64,000 nucleotides of DNA, from NCBI RefSeq assembly GCF_000204055.1, contig NW_006768775.1:1581532-1645531 (forward strand). Direction: 5' to 3'. Source of the stretch: Melampsora larici-populina 98AG31 (lineage: Eukaryota > Basidiomycota > Pucciniomycetes > Pucciniales > Melampsoraceae). A program made the position numbers and the translations under genes. The notes under the pieces were generated by a model. The model saw nothing but the letters and a program-made list of their open reading frames with translations, was not told the origin of the DNA and did not search any database. Of the stretch, positions 45,401 through 54,718 are shown in pieces (the first letter of the stretch is position 1; the number at the start of each line of letters is the position of its first letter).

Positions 45401-45958
45401 ACCGTCAGGATCAAACGCGTGGAGGCGAGCCGTACCCATTTGCGTGGCAACTATCCGAGACGATGAATCAGCGTTTGCAACTTTAATCCAGACAGGATCA
45501 ACGTCACGAAGATTGTCCAACAAAATGGCATCACCAAACATATGTCGGTTGCATGCGGTATCAGCCAGCGTGGGTTTGTGAGTTGCATTCGGAGGTGGGT
45601 AGTGAGGCGATACAGTCAGGGAAGCTTCAGTGTCAGGTTCCTCAGCCACGGTATTGAATGAAGTGGCGAATTGGCATGAAGCCATCGGGTCGCTCGGGGT
45701 AGGTTGGGACTCAGTGGGTGTTGGAATGGGAGTCGGGACTGTCTGTGCCTCAGCATTGAAACCTATTACGCCAGCAGCCACTAGTTGATTGAATTTCCGT
45801 AGTTTTTCTTCATTAGAAAGAGAAAGAGCAGACGAAGAGGCAGGGGAATTGTTTGATTGGCGTGGCTGGGGATTGCGCGTCTCTGTCTTGAGCAGACACC
45901 ATTGGTGTGTGTGAACTGCCAATGTTCCTTGAGGACACAGGGGGCATTCGGTGACTTG
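42440..45958 (-). CDS. Copia pol polyprotein (knuckle, protease, integrase, RT, RNase H)
   Basis: The open frame runs from just after a TGA (45961-45959) to 42440; the first Met is at 45922. In order: a CPLC...H...C zinc knuckle before the first Met, protease (LADTACNRHM), pre-integrase (WHLRFGHLNN, CEACTMGKQ), integrase (IHCDLAGPF, FKTDRGGEF, SPEQNSVAERF), reverse transcriptase (KARWVAGGNHQIKGVDF, FDIETAFLNG, MHVDDGM in place of YVDD) and RNase H (GYADADYAGD, TLSTTEAEY, HIDIRHHF). There are no internal stops over 1,160 residues, so it looks intact. It needs expression by frame change from gag, or its frame separation is a one-base mutation. Confidence 0.92.
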   Translation of the reverse strand, partial: QVTECPLCPQGTLAVHTHQWCLLKTETRNPQPRQSNNSPASSSALSLSNEEKLRKFNQLVAAGVIGFNAEAQTVPTPIPTPTESQPTPSDPMASCQFATSFNTVAEEPDTEASLTVSPHYPPPNATHKPTLADTACNRHMFGDAILLDNLRDVDPVWIKVANADSSSRIVATQMGTARLHAFDPDGSPTLVEIPNVLYSPSLPANLISITQLYESGFKAVDPHYGANKDDMNLYYSNHRHIIPAYKDAGPGGFWKFYHYSEPRAFSVASPSPNNADLWHLRFGHLNNRSTSDIMENVLRLNPNAPSTCEACTMGKQSRSSHSGSLPRSEIPAYRIHCDLAGPFPVPSTGGFLYSMVLIDDATRRNWIILLKCKSQAFEAFKQFHSMICNQTSFKIAIFKTDRGGEFTSNAFTSYLNEHGIIHEMGPPESPEQNSVAERFMRTSASRLRSQLIHGNLPVRLWGEVLMATSYILNLCPSKSVRYNCPEYAWQTLALKVKTPHIPYDRLRVIGCLAYTIPPGHKNKLDPRSTKTIMVGYEKHSNAYRLWDPKSNRIMISNDVVFDETSFPLRTLDPSSTEELTILNDSSWDEVWDSHPPISTDSQPTSNQLPPPRRSQRQTQPVERLGDLVGHHTVAELNICYHTQIDDGQDNDEPSYTQAMKGPNREDWMAAMSDEFISLQLHAVGQLVEAPPDANILPGMWRLKRKRDEFGRIIKYKARWVAGGNHQIKGVDFDSTYASVGLTDTLRTLYALAAKEDLEMSQFDIETAFLNGKMKHKVYVRQVTGFRDPSKPNSVMMLDRSLYGTCQAHREFNEDLDGKLKTLGFTVCPVDNSLYTLREGSSYIHIPMHVDDGMVFSNNKTLMSTFRTNLQKYYKFRWNDNPSLHLGVHITRDRTNRKITLDQSHYIEAMLERFGLSNCNGVKTPLPQNIKLSTPLPEDATEIEPYRAAVGMLNFLSVQTRPDIAFSVSYLARFNSRHNDSHWAAVKHLLRYVKRTASFVLTFGSDKAKGLLVEGYADADYAGDIDTRRSTTGFVYFVNGSLVSWKSRRQQSVTLSTTEAEYLAIGDCAKHGLWLCRLIEHLQQKSLINVPIQLPLSNDNQGAVFLCNEASVNNKSKHIDIRHHFIRELTREGRITVSHVSTKEMPADALTKAVGPIILNSCYDQLGLSDIKR

Positions 45959-46662
45959 TCAGTACGAGGAGTCGAATTTCGATACTGAGGGGCTTGGGCT
46001 GGACGAGCATTCGTGGCCATTGCGATTGCGGTATCGTCAACCGTGCTGAGCGCCGACTTAGTGCGGAGTCGGGAAGTAACTTTTGATGTGGTCAGAGTCT
46101 TCAAATCGCCAAACATCTGGTCGCGGATAGTGCCAAATTGTTCGCCAGGAAAGCTGAGTAAGAGGAATACGGCAAGAAGTTTGTCGCTGATCTTTAAAGC
46201 TTCGTCGGTCAACGTGGCTTCTGCGAGCTGGGTGTGTAGATCATTGATATTGTCCAGGAAGGTAGAGACAGATTCTCCTCCAGAGTATCGGATCGTCGCA
46301 ACTTTGGCAATTAGTGCCGCGACTTCAAGACCATCGTCTTGGGAAACCTGTTCGACTAGAGTGTCGTATGCCTTCTTAGGGTCTTCAATCCCTCGAATGA
46401 GGGGTAATCGAGTGGCAGAGACGGTGGCTCGGATGATTTCGAGAACACCTGCTCGTTCAGACTCAAGGTTCTCCACCTTTTCGAGATCTTTGAGATCAGA
46501 TCCGGTAAGAGAGGTGTCTCGCTCGACATGCTTCCATAGTTTTCGAGTCTGGAGGTATATCTTGAGACCTAGTTTCCAATCAACTTTGTTGGTGTCGGTG
46601 AGTTTAGGAATTTGAGCGATTAGGTACGAAGAGTGAGAAACTGAAGAAGGTTGAGATGACAT
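45781..46662 (-). CDS. Copia gag (UBN2-type)
   Basis: 293 residues starting MSSQPSSVSHSSYLIAQIPK. LTDTNKVDWKLGLKIYLQTRKLW and FLDNINDLHTQLAEA match copia gag_UBN2 domains, which form the capsid. The C-terminal tail after about residue 230 overlaps the pol frame and is out of frame with the zinc knuckle, so the natural gag probably continues in the pol frame. Confidence 0.85.
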   Translation of the reverse strand: MSSQPSSVSHSSYLIAQIPKLTDTNKVDWKLGLKIYLQTRKLWKHVERDTSLTGSDLKDLEKVENLESERAGVLEIIRATVSATRLPLIRGIEDPKKAYDTLVEQVSQDDGLEVAALIAKVATIRYSGGESVSTFLDNINDLHTQLAEATLTDEALKISDKLLAVFLLLSFPGEQFGTIRDQMFGDLKTLTTSKVTSRLRTKSALSTVDDTAIAMATNARPAQAPQYRNSTPRTDKSPNAPCVLKEHWQFTHTNGVCSRQRRAIPSHANQTIPLPLRLLFLFLMKKNYGNSIN

Positions 46663-47024
46663 TTTGGAAGTGGTAGGAAGATTAGTCGGTGATAATCCGG
46701 CAGTTGTGGATCCTGTACTGGGATTGGAGTTTGTCGGGTGGGTGGGTGGTACAGATTGACTGGAGTCTGGGGTAACAGCAGGATCCAGCTTGTCGGATTA
46801 TTAAAGTTTTGTGGGGATAAACTTTTAAGGTTCGGAATGAATTGATTTAAAGAATCTCCGGATCTCGAATTGTGATTTTCGAGTTGGATCAATTCAGATA
46901 GCCGAATAGAACCTAGAATACTAGTGTTCTGTTGAGAGTATTTCGAGTTTAAATGTACGGGTGCTCTAGCCAAGAGACCGTGTTTAGAACTCTAATTTAC
47001 TTTTTGTAAATGATCGAGAAAAAG

Positions 47025-47046
47025 CGTGGAGCCTGGGCTCATAACC
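47025..47046 (-). other. Copia primer-binding site, half-tRNA type
   Basis: On minus, directly after the 5' LTR, GGTTATGAGCCCAGGCTCC. Its complement GGGCTCATAACC is the anticodon stem-loop of initiator tRNA-Met, as in Drosophila copia and Ty5, whose primer is an internal cut of that tRNA and not its 3' end. Confidence 0.8.
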
Positions 47047-47577
47047 TAAAGGGATCTCAGATCCCTGATAAGATCAAGAACAACACAAAGTCAGTCAAAT
47101 AGTCTAGAAGGAGAATGTTTGATCCGGAGAGATTGTTTGGTGATAATGTGTTGTGGTTGAGGAAGTTAATAAATGATGTTTATTTCTTTTATCTATCAAG
47201 CCAAATAACAAATAGAAAGAGAAATTGTAAACAGTAGTTAACTCATACCTGATAAGATCAAGAACAACACAAAGTCAATCAAATAGTCTAGAAGGAGAAT
47301 GTTTGATCCGGAGAGATTGTTTGGTGATAATGTGTTGTGGTTGAGGAAGTTAATAAATGATAAAGAAAAAGAAACTTCCTCAATCAGGAATTTGATAAAC
47401 TAGATCAAGCGGTACAAGCAGAGGTTAGGTTAGACTAGACAAAAAGGTTGTGAGTAAAACCTTAAGCAAACTACATTGTTTGGTAAGTCAATTTATGTGC
47501 GCACAAACAATTGTAAAGAAAGAAAAAAAAATAAGAGAAATCAATTAAGTATGTAATGTAGTAGTTTGGTTCCAACA
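47047..47577 (-). repeat. Copia 5' LTR
   Basis: Same 531 bases as the 3' LTR except about one change (CAGTCAAATAG versus CAATCAAATAG in the second internal repeat). Contains the same internal duplication. Confidence 0.95.
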
Positions 47578-47628
47578 GGTGACTCCTTGCCGGCTCCCCT
47601 ATACTCGCCAAAGAGCTCATCCACCGGT

Positions 47629-48103
47629 CAACACTGCCACAGCTACTTTACTGGTATTGTATCGGCAATACCCGGTAAAGTATCAAAAAAACAATACTGT
47701 AAAATTTGGTTGGCAGTAAAGTATTGGTTGACCAATACTATACTCAATACCGTATCAAAAACCAGGATACCAACAAGACCTACCTTGAGTAAAGCATATT
47801 GAAGCAATACTGTTACTATACTCAATACTGTATTGGTATTTGCGCCACAATACCAATACTGTACTCAGTATCTAGGCCTAAATGAGAGAGATTATAAACC
47901 AATACTTCTCCAGCATCTGCTGGGTAAAGTATCAGTTTTCTAATACTTTACTCAATACGGTATCAAAATCAACAATACCATCCCAAGGACCTGGAAGTAA
48001 AGTATTGGTCAGACCAATACTAAGTATTGAGATACTTATACTGCAAAAAAAGTTACTTTACCGTTACTTTTCTGTAAACAGTAAAGTAACTGTGGCAGTG
48101 TTG
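47629..48103. mobile_element. 475-bp fold-back MITE made of TAAAGTATTG-type repeats
   Basis: The terminal inverted repeats are CAACACTGCCACAG(C/T)TACTT (47629 onward, reversed to 48103). CACCGGT flanks both sides (47622-47628 and 48104-48110), a 7-bp target duplication. The interior is almost entirely alternating inverted copies of AATACT/AGTATT and TACTTTAC/GTAAAGTA. No coding potential. It sits in the gypsy gag and keeps to the same CAAC-start, 7-bp pattern as the elements at 3450 and 27349. Confidence 0.8.
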
Positions 48104-48474
48104 CACCGGTGATGCCGCCGCCGGTGCTCCTTCTGCCGCTGGCACCTTAGGGGTCCTCTTGTAATGACCAGTTGGTGGCACACCAAGAACCTCCTCCCTG
48201 TCCGATCCACTACCCGTGTTTTCTCCCAAAGGTAGGCCTGAATCCATCTTACTAAAAGTAAAGAAGAGAAGAGAATGAAAGATGAAAGATGAGAATCCAA
48301 GTAAGAATGTTTGATGGAGTTGATTGGTTGTATTGAGAGAATTGAGAGTGAGTTTCGAGAAATTTGATGATGATCAAAAATGAGATTTTTTAGCCAGTGT
48401 AGACTACTTGAACCATTGAGCTCCAGCTTGATGTGAAAGTTGTCCAAAAGAAATGCCCCATTGGAGTCACCAGA

Positions 48475-49134
48475 TGTAGAACTCCTACGCTGTGGAGCGT
48501 AGGCAGAGCCGTGAGGGGAAGAAACAACCCAAGGGGGATAAACCACCAAGAGCCGTAACCAAAGCGCCGTTAAGCTGCCCTCAAAATTTACAATGAGACA
48601 CTTCTTCCAACCTTACTACCACCAAAAATAAGCTTTTCAACCTTGAATATCCAATCTACAAGCTTTGTTCAGCTTTAAGAATCCCCGTAAAGGTCCTACA
48701 GTTCAAAAACAGATGTAAACAAGCTGTTTTTTACCATGTTCCCCAATGCAGTTCTCCAAAAGACTTTCCCGCAGCAAGTAAAAAAATAATGAAACTTTGA
48801 AAATTCCCCCTAAACCTTATTCTCCAACTTCTACAGATTCCAGAACTACCCTACACACCCTATTACCTCCAAAACCCAGCTACCTACACCTGTAACAGTG
48901 CAAAAGGTACCCTAATACCCTAGGACAGAACCCCTAGGTAGCTAAGTAAAAATAAAAGAAAATAAAAGATAAATCCAAATTTCAAAAATCCCAAGTGTAA
49001 GGGTTTCAAAAAAAACCACCGATAAGGCTCAGCAACCCTTATACAGCTATTCTAGAAATTAATGTCATCTTCAACAATTTTTTTGCTTTCCCCCCCCGGA
49101 TACAGGTGATGCGCAGCGCAGCAAGCCTGTACAC
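48475..49134 (-). repeat. Probable gypsy 5' LTR
   Basis: On minus it would start TGTGTACAGGCTTGC (49134) and end GAGTTCTACA (48475), directly followed by TCTGGTGACTCC. No second copy lies in the window, so the ends rest on TG..CA and the leader position only. Confidence 0.5.
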
Positions 49135-49399
49135 ACCGTGGATTGGGTCAACCCCAAACCCCGTCTCGGAGTCCTGAGACACATCCTCCCTCCAATTTGG
49201 TGCTTGCCACGTCGACAATTTTCACACCCAATCCAATTCCACTGATCGAGTGATCATGATCGATTGCTGTTCACTCTTGACTTACCAACTTCAATTCACA
49301 TACAAATCCGTAAGTTTACATCTCTTCCATTTCTTCAGAATGATTTATTTGAATAAATAACCAAGACATCGAGTTTCCTTTTTTTTATAGTATGGATCA

Positions 49400-49844
49400 A
49401 TGTCAGAAACTAGAGTAAAATCTACTGGACTTGGAATTAGATGTGAAGGTAAAGAATAAATTTTGAGCAGAGCGGTTGCGGTATTGGATATGATACGATA
49501 AGATAAAAGAAAAACCCCTGATCAATCAAAAGACCTCCCTTTATACCCCACCTCGCTCTTCTCCAAACCTACTTAAACCTAATTGTGTTAGTTCCCTTTT
49601 TACTTCTCTCACCTCTTTCTTCTAACCTGTTCCGAGTTTTTGAATTGATTAACTTTTTTATTTATTTATTTATTTGTTTTGTTTCATCTTGATGATTCAA
49701 TTGGTTCTAGTCCAATTTGGTGATTCCGATCCGTATTGACTGTTTCCAAAGCCAGGTGTGGCTTTGAATGCCTCAACTGATGTCCTTGATACCATCTCCA
49801 TCACCTGCTTTCCAAATCAAAGTCAAATCGATCTCTTGGACTGA
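49400..49844 (+). CDS. Possible small gene (45 residues)
   Basis: Two exons, 49400-49448 and 49756-49844, with a GTAAAG...CCAG intron that keeps frame: MSETRVKSTGLGIRCEG, then VALNASTDVLDTISITCFPN and a short acidic end. A spliced leader exon upstream (acceptor TTTTATAG at 49390) and a pyrimidine-rich region support transcription. No family recognised. Small size makes this uncertain; it could be a fragment. Confidence 0.3.
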
Positions 49845-52439
49845 TTTGGGTAAGCTTCTTATTTCTTCTCTCTCTTCTGTAAATTCTGCCTTGCTGACCC
49901 CTTCTTCTGTATGTTTCCTCTAGTTCCTTTCAGTTGTAAGACACCCAATCAATCGTTTTCATTGTTGCAAGCTCAGCCAGCCCCTTGTTCCTTTTCATCT
50001 TTTCTTCTTGATTTGTCTAGCCCAGTCTCTTGTTGTTAGAGCCTAGTTGTAGCTGAAGATGTTGTAAGGAAAAAAAAACAAAAGATGCGAAAATTGAATC
50101 ATGTTGAGCTGAGTTGAGAGAGTCCCAAAGAGATAGAAAAAAATAAAATAAAAAATAAGTTCTATAAAAGGTCTCCCAAAAGACCCGAGTAAGATTTTCC
50201 TTCCACACCGTCTAGACATCCAAATTTGAAAGCACTTGTAAACATGAGATCTTTACTTTGCAAAATTGGTCTACATCTTCAAGCCATATGGTCAAGATGA
50301 TGGCTTCAAACAAAATCATGAATGGTTGAACCTCAAAGTTATAACAAGGAATTGCTCCTCCAAAAGATTAAAAAAAATACCCATGAAGGTTTCAAGTGAG
50401 ATCAGTGTTCCACAGTGATGGCTGACTGTGCAAACTACAGACTCAGTTGAGGAGGGACTGGTTGCAGGACACATTGATGACTTGAAGGTCATTGGTTCTC
50501 TATCATTTTTTGGTCAGCAGATATCTTTTGTTCATTTTAGAGTTAATAACTTTCCATGTGGGACCGCAGGCAACATATTGAAATTGAATGAGTTCTTGAT
50601 GGGATTGAGGAAATCACTGAGTGTTGTCAGCTAACTCAAAACAAGAAGCCAACCCAAATAGGCCAACCCAAAGCTGACCTGAGCAGCCCCAGCTGGTGCA
50701 GAGGCACACTGACAAGATCAATGGATGCCATTGAGTGGTATCTCTTATATAAAACTGATGTGAGGGCATGAAGGATGTCATTTCAACAATAAAGCTTGCA
50801 TTCAAAGCGCTGGTTGTGCATGCAACACCTAGTCTAAACCCTGGGTCGGCCAAACAGGGCTTTCTCAATCTCAATGTCAATGGCACATTGAATATAACTC
50901 AGACTAAGTTTAGTGCTGGCTGTACCGTTACGTCGATATCCGCAATTGATATCTTGAGCTTCATCAACTCTCTTTTTAAAAGAAAGATGACACAATCTTG
51001 AATCAATCAAACTTTTAACCCTTTGGTGGAATTCAAGAGTATAAGACTAACCACTTCTCTTGACCATACCAATATGACTAGTCTTACAACTATCATTGGC
51101 TTCATCATGAATCTTACAAGTTGTGGATGATTCAAAGAAGCCATACACACTATGCAGAATTGGGTTTTGGGGTCTAAATTTCTTTGTTCATCATGCTTTC
51201 AAATGATTTTACTCTACCATGATTGAAATCTGAATCAATATTCAGGGTCTGAGTTATGAGGATGTTGTGGGATTGGAGATGCTGAGGTATGCAAGTGTAA
51301 AGGTGAACTTGCTTGATGTGGACTAGGGCTCAGATGGCGTGTTTGACTCAGTGTGATCACTCGCTTAACCCCATAGGCTACACGTCTCACTTATGGCTAA
51401 CCAAAGGCTGAGAGAAATCGACCATTTGCTTTGTTTGGTGATCGGTCAATTTTATCAATTACATACCTTCTTGTAGGACCGTCCAATCTTTGTCTTCTCA
51501 TTTCGATTTAGCTCATCTTGGTCGGTATCACCGCACGTATCAGCCAGCATTCTCCGTGGGAAGGACGTGATTCGACCGGTTGAACAACTGAACGATTGAC
51601 GAAAACTTAGAAAGTTGGGAGGACTTCGCCAACTCACAGCGTACATACAGCTTGAGCTAGTTTCTGCTGAGCCATTCTTCATCAAGCTCGATTTTGGGAT
51701 TCAAATGCAAAGATCATTGCTTGAACGATTGATATTTAATTCAAAAACTCGACTTTGATTTCAAGATCCTGCGCCAGGGGCAAGTCATTTGAAGGATCTT
51801 TCTATCCTATAGATGATGCTTTGTACATTAGAGAGATATTCACCTAATGGAATTGTTATCGAGATGTACAAGTTGTATAATTCCATCTGAGGTGTCTGTT
51901 TAGATGTGATTTTTCAAAATCTATTTTGATTCAAATGCTCAACTTCAATTGATACTGAAGAAGGGTTTTGTTACGAAGGAATGAAGAAAGATTTGAAGAA
52001 CCTTTACAACTCTGTTACTTTGTGCATTTTTAGATCTATCCAATGAATCATGATTGAGTCCCATGAACTAATTCATCCCAGAGGATCTAGGCCGGGTGAG
52101 CTAGAGCTAGAGGAACTGAGTCGTCCTAGCAGGGTCCTTAGAGTGTCATATTAGAACAGCTAGATGCTAGCACGATGATAAGAGCATGTGAAGTACAGAT
52201 TCCAATGGCTTGGATAAAACCTATGAGCACGTGTCGATTAGGCTACAATTGAACAAACCATGATTTCCTATTCCTCTCTTCCAGGTCAAGGAAAAGGAAT
52301 TCCTGAGCATCATTGAGATGATTCGGATCAAGACAACAGAGACTCCAACGTCTAGTTTGATGCCATAAGCTCTACGTATGAACTAACAGGCATTATCGGC
52401 AATCTGATAGTATAAATAATCAAGAAAGTTTTTTGAACG
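49845..52439. other. Gene-poor region
   Basis: One minus-strand frame, 51685-51455 (MMKNGSAETSSSC, then NRNEKTKIGRSYKK before a GTATGT donor), could be an exon of an unrecognised gene. Other frames lack support. Confidence 0.35.
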
Positions 52440-52760
52440 TTGCATACCAAAAAAGGTCAAGTAATAAGACCGTTTTCTGAGGGACCTTCGACAGAGAGGA
52501 ATCATGGAGAGAGCAAACATCAATCCGATCAAAAAGAAGCAAACTCAATCTCAAAAGAGAGTATCACGTACACAGCTCGACTTCAACAAATCCTAGTGAA
52601 ACGATGTTTTGTGAAATTTGGTACGCGGGTGTGGGCAGCATAGCGTCGAGAAGGTTTGTAGGAGGAGCTACTGGACCGAGCTTGCTAACAGAAAGTTGCA
52701 CAAACTGAGTCTCGCAACTGTAGCCTTATGATATGCATAGCAAGCGATTTCTTGTGTATT
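52440..52760 (-). pseudogene. Tandem paralog, copy 1 (decayed)
   Basis: On minus, AATTTGTTGAAG(T) before a GTACGTG donor (about 52585) and, after the intron, GAAGGTCCCTCAGAAAACGG (about 52475-52495) align with the exon 1 end and exon 2 of the gene at 54210-54718. GAGCTACTGGACCGAGC (plus strand, about 52663) matches the same position in the other copies. An in-frame TGA follows EGPSENGLIT, so it is dead. Confidence 0.5.
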
Positions 52761-53407
52761 TTTGAAATTCGTATTCGTTGGTTCACTCCAAAGCATGTTA
52801 AAGGAGATATCGATGGGTATTTTTTTATTACAGATCAAATTAGCAGATAATAGTAAAGGGGCAAGAAGTGGGGGTATCTGAAGTACTACAGAATTTTTCA
52901 AAGGACACTATCGACTCATTATTTATATTTTAACAATGAAAGCCGACTCAATATCACTGAAAGGAAAAGTGACTACTGAGCCTTAATGAGGTAATGCAAC
53001 TTGAGATATCAGGAAGGCCATTCCTCTAAATGCATATTGCATCCCCCTACCCTGCACTAAAAGACATTGTAGCCAATCTGATAGATGAAGAATAACAATT
53101 CAAAGGAAGAGTTCTTCAAACTTTATATCACAGCGTCCATTTTACTATGGCACGTCGAAGTGCACACACGGAGAGGTTTGAAAAAAAATGAAAAGAGTTT
53201 TATGCAGTTTCTTTATCAGACTTCGGTGAAATTCCAGCACCCCTCTAATCTCAAGAAAGGATATCAGACTTCCTATGTCTAACGGTCTCCCTACCTGAGG
53301 AACTCAAGAAGGGCTGTCTGTACATGGTGCTAAAGATCATTTGAAGCTCGTATCCACTCTATACGAGATATCTTTTGTGTGAGCACGTCGACCTGACACT
53401 TGAGTTT

Positions 53408-53760
53408 TTACACTGTGTATGTTAGAAAAGGTTGAGGAGGACCAGGAAAGCCGTAGCTTGAGGGACTCTTGCCTAAAAAGAATGATGGAGAAGGAAAACA
53501 TCTGAAAATGATCAATAAGAAGCAAACTCAGTAACAAAAGAAGGTATACATACCTAGAGACTTCAGCAAACTCATGTGGAGGCGTCTTCTGGGGAGTTTA
53601 GTTTGGAAGAGTGGAAATCATAGCATCAAAAGCTATGGAGGAGGAGCTACTGGACTAAGCTCGATATCTTTCTTGGTGACGGTAGAGAAACAAAAAAACT
53701 CTCTGAAGATGTCGAGCTTCACACAAGCCAATTCCCACGATAATAGCCATATGATGAGGG
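53408..53760 (-). pseudogene. Tandem paralog, copy 2 (decayed)
   Basis: Exon 2 reads GKSPSSYGFPGPPQPFLTYT and a final V, then TAA at 53408-53410, closely matching the end of copy 3. The exon 1 part has KDIELSPVAPPP and then a stop and frame changes, about 53560-53700. Splice sites GTATGT and TTTTTAG are kept. Confidence 0.55.
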
Positions 53761-54209
53761 AAGTGAGCTGCTACTTTGGTATCTTTGAATCCCTATTCAT
53801 TCGGCCACTTCAAGACATTTGAAAAGAGATGTTGATATATCTTTTGATTACAAATTTGATTGAAGAATAGAAGTAAAGGAGCTCAGAGTGAGGGTATTCA
53901 AAGTACTAATTGATTCAAATATCGGCAATGACTCGATACGAATATTCAAAAAGTAAACTCCTACTCATCATCGCAAAACAATAACAAGAAAAACACATTT
54001 CAAACGAGAGAATGGAATGGTCACAAAAAAAGACTTTGAGATAAGGAGATTGATTGAGGAACATGTCGCCTGCCAAGTCACAAGAGAATTGGGAAGAGTC
54101 AAAATGATTAGATAAATCAAGATACATAATGGATTTGCGCTCAGAAAAGATGAATAGATGACAAATGAAGGCAGAGATAACATACCGAGATGAAATCAAG
54201 TTGAGCTCT

Positions 54210-54718
54210 TCAAACTTCACACGTTAAGAAAGGTCGAGGAGGACCGGGAAGACCGCAGTTTGAGGGACCTTCACCTAGAAGCAATTGTCAATTCAGGAAG
54301 AGTTTGTTAGACTGGTTTATAAAATCATGAGAAGGAAGAACTGTAGGAAAGATAACATACGTAGATCAATTTCAACAAATTCGGCTGGAAGGGGGATTGG
54401 AGCATCGAGAGGTTTCGGAAGAGGAGCTACTGGACCGAGTTCGATATCTTTCTCAGGAATAGTCGAACACTTCTTTGGAAGAGTGTCGTAGCGAGAGTAA
54501 AGAACATGAGAATGGAAATAAGCCCAAGGAAGAATGATGTACAATTTTTTAGCGATGAGTTTAAGGATGAACGACGCTGGAACTTTGCGAGGAGAGATCT
54601 TTTGAGTGCCAAAAATCAAAAAGATAACAAAGAAGAAGTTCAACGGGAAGTAAACAAAGAGGGTTTTTTGAAAACGAGGACCGAAGATCTTTTTAAAAGT
54701 TAACTTGGGGAGATTCAT
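54210..54718 (-). CDS. Small basic/hydrophobic protein (140 residues), tandem paralog copy 3
   Basis: Two exons: 54718-54361 and 54274-54210, joined by GTATGT...TTCTAG in frame. The N-terminus MNLPKLTFKKIFGPRFQKTL leads into a hydrophobic span (FVYFPLNFFFVIFLIF, residues about 21-36), a signal-anchor or uncleaved signal. It continues KLIAKKLYIILPWAYFHSHV, KDIELGPVAPLPKPLDAP and a Gly/Pro-rich end (GPSNCGLPGPPRPFLTCEV). No family recognised. Two dead neighbours of the same type 1-2 kb away show a local tandem family. Only this copy reads through. Confidence 0.5.

Larger units (their letters stand above)
41895..47577 (-). mobile_element. Full-length Ty1/copia retrotransposon
   Basis: It is 5,683 bp with 531-bp LTRs at both ends and GGTGA target duplications (41890-41894 and 47578-47582). 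On minus the order is LTR, primer site, leader, gag, pol, polypurine tract, LTR. The two LTRs differ at only about one position by eye, so insertion was recent. It lies inside the gypsy gag. Confidence 0.95.
39583..48247 (-). pseudogene. Gypsy gag, split by three insertions
   Basis: Segments: 48247-48104 (MDSGLPLGENTGSGSDREEV), 47628-47578, 41894-41393 (a Glu/Ser/Lys-rich coiled coil, then NLRFSREKDVKKFLRDFEIA), 41039-40344 (GRKDRYASIWEAPRYTVEDL) and 40340-39583. The last part has a Gly/Arg-rich stretch and a CCHC-like knuckle (CYLYCAWEGHGHNRC). Removing the MITE and the copia together with one copy of each target duplication joins the first three segments in one frame (the junction reads SPVDELFGEYRGAGKESPSD). 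There is an in-frame TAG at about 40344 and a frame change at about 40115. It is a retroelement capsid gene, not a host gene. Confidence 0.75.
39560..49134 (-). mobile_element. Truncated Ty3/gypsy element (LTR, leader and gag only) with nested insertions
   Basis: On minus, a probable 5' LTR (49134-48475) is followed by TCTGGTGACTCC, a primer-site-like leader, and a gag starting at 48247. The gag frame is broken by three insertions and nonsense or frame changes and ends at 39583. No protease, reverse transcriptase or 3' LTR follows: the element stops just beside the effector-like gene. A 475-bp MITE (47629-48103), the copia element (41895-47577) and a copia LTR fragment (41040-41392) lie within it. 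Confidence 0.75.

Noticed and set aside
46013..46615. A 200-residue plus-strand frame over copia gag
   Set aside because: Antisense of a clear gag_UBN2 coding region; no motifs of its own.
46620..46973. Frame of 117 residues in the copia leader
   Set aside because: Lies between primer site and gag start, Pro/Asn-rich, no motif; treated as leader.
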